A DNA stretch of 22,442 nucleotides from JBBQKP01 sp038326995. Its GTDB lineage: Bacteria > Planctomycetota > Phycisphaerae > Tepidisphaerales > Tepidisphaeraceae. Made by a program: the position numbers and the translations under genes. The stretch is from the NCBI GenBank assembly GCA_038326995.1, contig JBBQKP010000035.1, positions 1-22,442 on the forward strand, given 5' to 3'. The number at the start of each line of letters is the position of its first letter. The stretch's first letter is position 1. Under the pieces are notes generated by a model, which saw nothing but the letters and a program-made list of their open reading frames with translations, had not been told where the DNA came from and did no database searches. Below, one piece after another: positions 20,114 to 22,442 of the stretch.

Positions 20114-22442
20114 ATGAAAAAAATCCTTGTCGCCAACCGATCTGAAATCGCGATTCGCGTGATGCGCGCCGCCACCGAACTCGGCCTGTCCACCGTGGCG
20201 GTCTACACCTATGAAGATCGCTTCGGGCTGCACCGCTTCAAAGCGGATGAATCCTATCAGATCGGCCCGGCACTGGGAGGCGAGCCCGTCAAGGGCTATC
20301 TCAACATCGATAACATTGTGCGGGTCTGCAAGCAGTGCGGCGTCGATGCCGTCCACCCGGGCTACGGCTTTCTTTCCGAACGCGGCGACTTCGCGCGTGC
20401 GCTCGAGAAAAACGGCATCACTTTCATCGGGCCGTCACCTGATCTGCTCGAACGTTTCGGCGATAAAACCGCTGCCAAGGAACTGGCCGATCGCTCGGGC
20501 GTACCGACCATTCCGGGAACCGGTCACGGTATGACCAACCCGAAGGATGTCGTCGCCGCGGCGAAAAAAATAGGCGTCCCCGTCATCCTCAAAGCCAGCT
20601 TCGGCGGCGGCGGACGCGGGATGCGCGTCGTGCTGAATGCCGAAGAACTGCCGGGCAAACTCGACGAGGCCCAGCGCGAAGCAGGCGCCGCCTTTGGACG
20701 CACCGAAGTCTTCGTCGAAAAATATATTCGCCGGGCCAAGCACATCGAAGTGCAGATCATGGGCGACAAGCACGGCAACATCGTGCACATCTGGGAGCGC
20801 GATTGCTCTGTCCAAAGGCGACACCAGAAAGTCGTCGAGGTCGCCCCCGCGGCCACGCTCCCCCTGGCGCTTCGCATTCGCATTTGCGAGAGCGCGAAAT
20901 CCCTCATGAAGGAAGCGGGCTATTACAACGCGGGCACGGTCGAATTCCTGCTCGATGTCGACACAAGTGCGTTCTATTTTATCGAGGTCAATCCGCGCGT
21001 TCAGGTCGAACATACCGTCACCGAACTCGTCTGCGGCGTGGACATCGTGCGGACACAGATTCTCGTCGCACAGGGCCATAAACTGCATGACGATGTGATT
21101 CGTCTACCCAAGCAGGAGGACATCGAACCACGCGGCGTGGCGATTCAGTGCCGAATCACCACCGAAGACCCGGCGAACAAATTCACGCCAGACTACGGAC
21201 GCCTTACGACCTACCGCAGCGCGGCCGGTCTGGGCATTCGCCTCGACGGCGGAACCGCGTACGCCGGGGCGCAGATCACGCCGTATTTCGATTCGCTTTT
21301 GGTCAAGGTCAGCGCTTTCGACAACACACTCGAAAATGCCGCACACCGCATGGACCGCGCCCTTCGTGAGTTCCGAATTCGCGGCGTGAAATCCAACATC
21401 GCCTTCCTCGAAAACGTCATCAAGCATCCGGCATTTCTATCGGGCGATGTCACGACGACGTTCATTGACAACACGCCCGAACTCTTCACCTTCGCGCCCA
21501 GGCAAGACCGCGCCACCAAACTCCTGCGCTATCTGGGCGACGTCATCGTCAACGCCAGGCCCGATGTCAAAGCACGCTACGACGCGAACCGACGAATCCC
21601 AACTCCCGTCGTGCCCGACTTCGATCTTGGAAAGCCGATTCCAAAAGGCACGAAGGACAAACTCGCAGAACTCGGGCCGAAAAAGTTCGCCGAGTGGACG
21701 CGTAAGCAGAAACGCCTGCTCATCACCGATACGACGATGCGTGATGCGCACCAGTCACTTCTCGCCACGCGTGTTCGCACCTACGACATCCTCAAAATCG
21801 CCGATTACGTCGCACGCGAAATGAGCGGCCTGTTCAGCCTGGAAATGTGGGGCGGGGCGACCTTCGATACGTCCATGCGGTTCCTGCAGGAAGACCCGTG
21901 GGAACGTCTCGCGCAGATGCGGCAGCGCGTGCCGAACATTTTGTTCCAGATGCTGCTACGCGGCGCCAACGCGGTCGGCTACACGAATTACCCGGACAAT
22001 GTGGTGAAGGAGTTCGTCAAGGCCAGCAGCCAGGCTGGCATCGACGTGTTTCGAATTTTCGATTCGCTCAACGACCCCGACGGCCTGAAAGTCGCGATGA
22101 AGGCCGTGCGAGAAGAAACGAGCAGCATCTGCGAAGGAACGCTCTGCTACACGGGCGATATTCTCGACCCCAAACGCACGAAGTATTCGCTCGCGTATTA
22201 CGTCAAGCTGGTGAAGCAGCTTGAAAAAATGGGCGCTCATACCATCGCCATCAAGGACATGTCTGGGCTTTGCAAACCGTTCGCGGCCAAGGCACTCGTC
22301 AAGGCGCTTCGCAATGAAACCGATCTTCCGATTCACTTCCACACGCACGACACCTCGGGCATCAGCGCGGCCAGTGTTTTGAGTGCGAGCGAGGCGGGCG
22401 TCGACATCGTCGATCTTGCGATTGCGAGCATGAGCGGCATGA
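20114..22442 (+). CDS. pyc: Pyruvate carboxylase, single chain, C-terminus cut by window edge
   Basis: Biotin enzyme that makes oxaloacetate from pyruvate, bicarbonate and ATP (anaplerosis). The first 776 residues are in the window; the family is about 1150 long. The biotin carboxylase domain (1-450) has KILVANRSEIA, HPGYGFLSE (81-89), Lys160 with the glycine loop GGGGRGM (164-170), RDCSVQRRHQKVVE and EVNPRVQVEHTVTE (291-304). The carboxyltransferase domain begins near 536 with DTTMRDAHQSLLATR (539-553) and continues with LEMWGGATFD. Predicted metal ligands are Asp544, carbamylated Lys714, His743 and His745 (IKDMSG and HFHTHDTSG). Both domains on one chain identify Pyc rather than separate acetyl-CoA or oxaloacetate carboxylase subunits. 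The biotin-carrying domain lies beyond the edge. Confidence 0.95.
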   Translation, partial: MKKILVANRSEIAIRVMRAATELGLSTVAVYTYEDRFGLHRFKADESYQIGPALGGEPVKGYLNIDNIVRVCKQCGVDAVHPGYGFLSERGDFARALEKNGITFIGPSPDLLERFGDKTAAKELADRSGVPTIPGTGHGMTNPKDVVAAAKKIGVPVILKASFGGGGRGMRVVLNAEELPGKLDEAQREAGAAFGRTEVFVEKYIRRAKHIEVQIMGDKHGNIVHIWERDCSVQRRHQKVVEVAPAATLPLALRIRICESAKSLMKEAGYYNAGTVEFLLDVDTSAFYFIEVNPRVQVEHTVTELVCGVDIVRTQILVAQGHKLHDDVIRLPKQEDIEPRGVAIQCRITTEDPANKFTPDYGRLTTYRSAAGLGIRLDGGTAYAGAQITPYFDSLLVKVSAFDNTLENAAHRMDRALREFRIRGVKSNIAFLENVIKHPAFLSGDVTTTFIDNTPELFTFAPRQDRATKLLRYLGDVIVNARPDVKARYDANRRIPTPVVPDFDLGKPIPKGTKDKLAELGPKKFAEWTRKQKRLLITDTTMRDAHQSLLATRVRTYDILKIADYVAREMSGLFSLEMWGGATFDTSMRFLQEDPWERLAQMRQRVPNILFQMLLRGANAVGYTNYPDNVVKEFVKASSQAGIDVFRIFDSLNDPDGLKVAMKAVREETSSICEGTLCYTGDILDPKRTKYSLAYYVKLVKQLEKMGAHTIAIKDMSGLCKPFAAKALVKALRNETDLPIHFHTHDTSGISAASVLSASEAGVDIVDLAIASMSGM

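Overview
This window looks like chromosomal DNA from a Planctomycetota-like bacterium, perhaps of the Phycisphaerae type. The pointers are moderate GC content, a short N-terminal zinc ribbon of the kind scattered through planctomycete proteins (7408-8007), membrane-bound FHA proteins, a futalosine-pathway menaquinone gene and weak or absent Shine-Dalgarno sites at many starts. The assignment is inference, because there is no rRNA or other marker. No tRNA, rRNA, CRISPR array, insertion sequence or phage gene was seen.

Layout. (1) 1-4374, minus strand: a UMF1-type MFS transporter, a GltS sodium/glutamate symporter and a gamma-glutamyltransferase lipoprotein that runs off the left edge. They form a tight operon for harvesting glutamate from gamma-glutamyl compounds. 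(2) 4380-4470: a 13-bp tandem repeat array in the divergent promoter region. (3) 4526-8007, plus strand: the most interesting part, a ubiquitin-system-like locus. It encodes a tail-anchored JAMM/JAB isopeptidase, a multi-pass membrane protein with a degenerate FHA domain, an FHA plus RING-like zinc-finger membrane protein, and an E2 (UBC-fold) protein with an N-terminal zinc ribbon. The last three genes overlap by 1 and 4 bp. No E1 or ubiquitin-like gene is present in the window. (4) 8047-11153, minus strand: lpd and sucB of the 2-oxoglutarate dehydrogenase complex, separated by a decayed vapBC-type toxin-antitoxin remnant. (5) 11252-16290, minus strand: mqnE, a Ste24/M48-like protein that has lost zinc ligands, moeA and a pilT-type ATPase. 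(6) 16505-17161, plus strand: a phospholipid N-methyltransferase-like enzyme, convergent with hisH and an OmpA/Pal-like lipoprotein (17165-18496, minus). (7) 18627-22442, plus strand: an exported PQQ/sorbosone-dehydrogenase-like beta-propeller protein and a single-chain pyruvate carboxylase cut by the right edge.

Most of the window is ordinary central metabolism (TCA cycle, anaplerosis, menaquinone, molybdenum cofactor, histidine) and envelope functions. The 4526-8007 cluster stands apart. Its parts read as a membrane-associated, possibly phosphorylation-gated conjugation and deconjugation module: JAB as the remover, E2 as the conjugator, FHA-RING as the candidate E3 or adaptor, and FHA-TM as the membrane scaffold. 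E1 and the modifier would have to be supplied from elsewhere.
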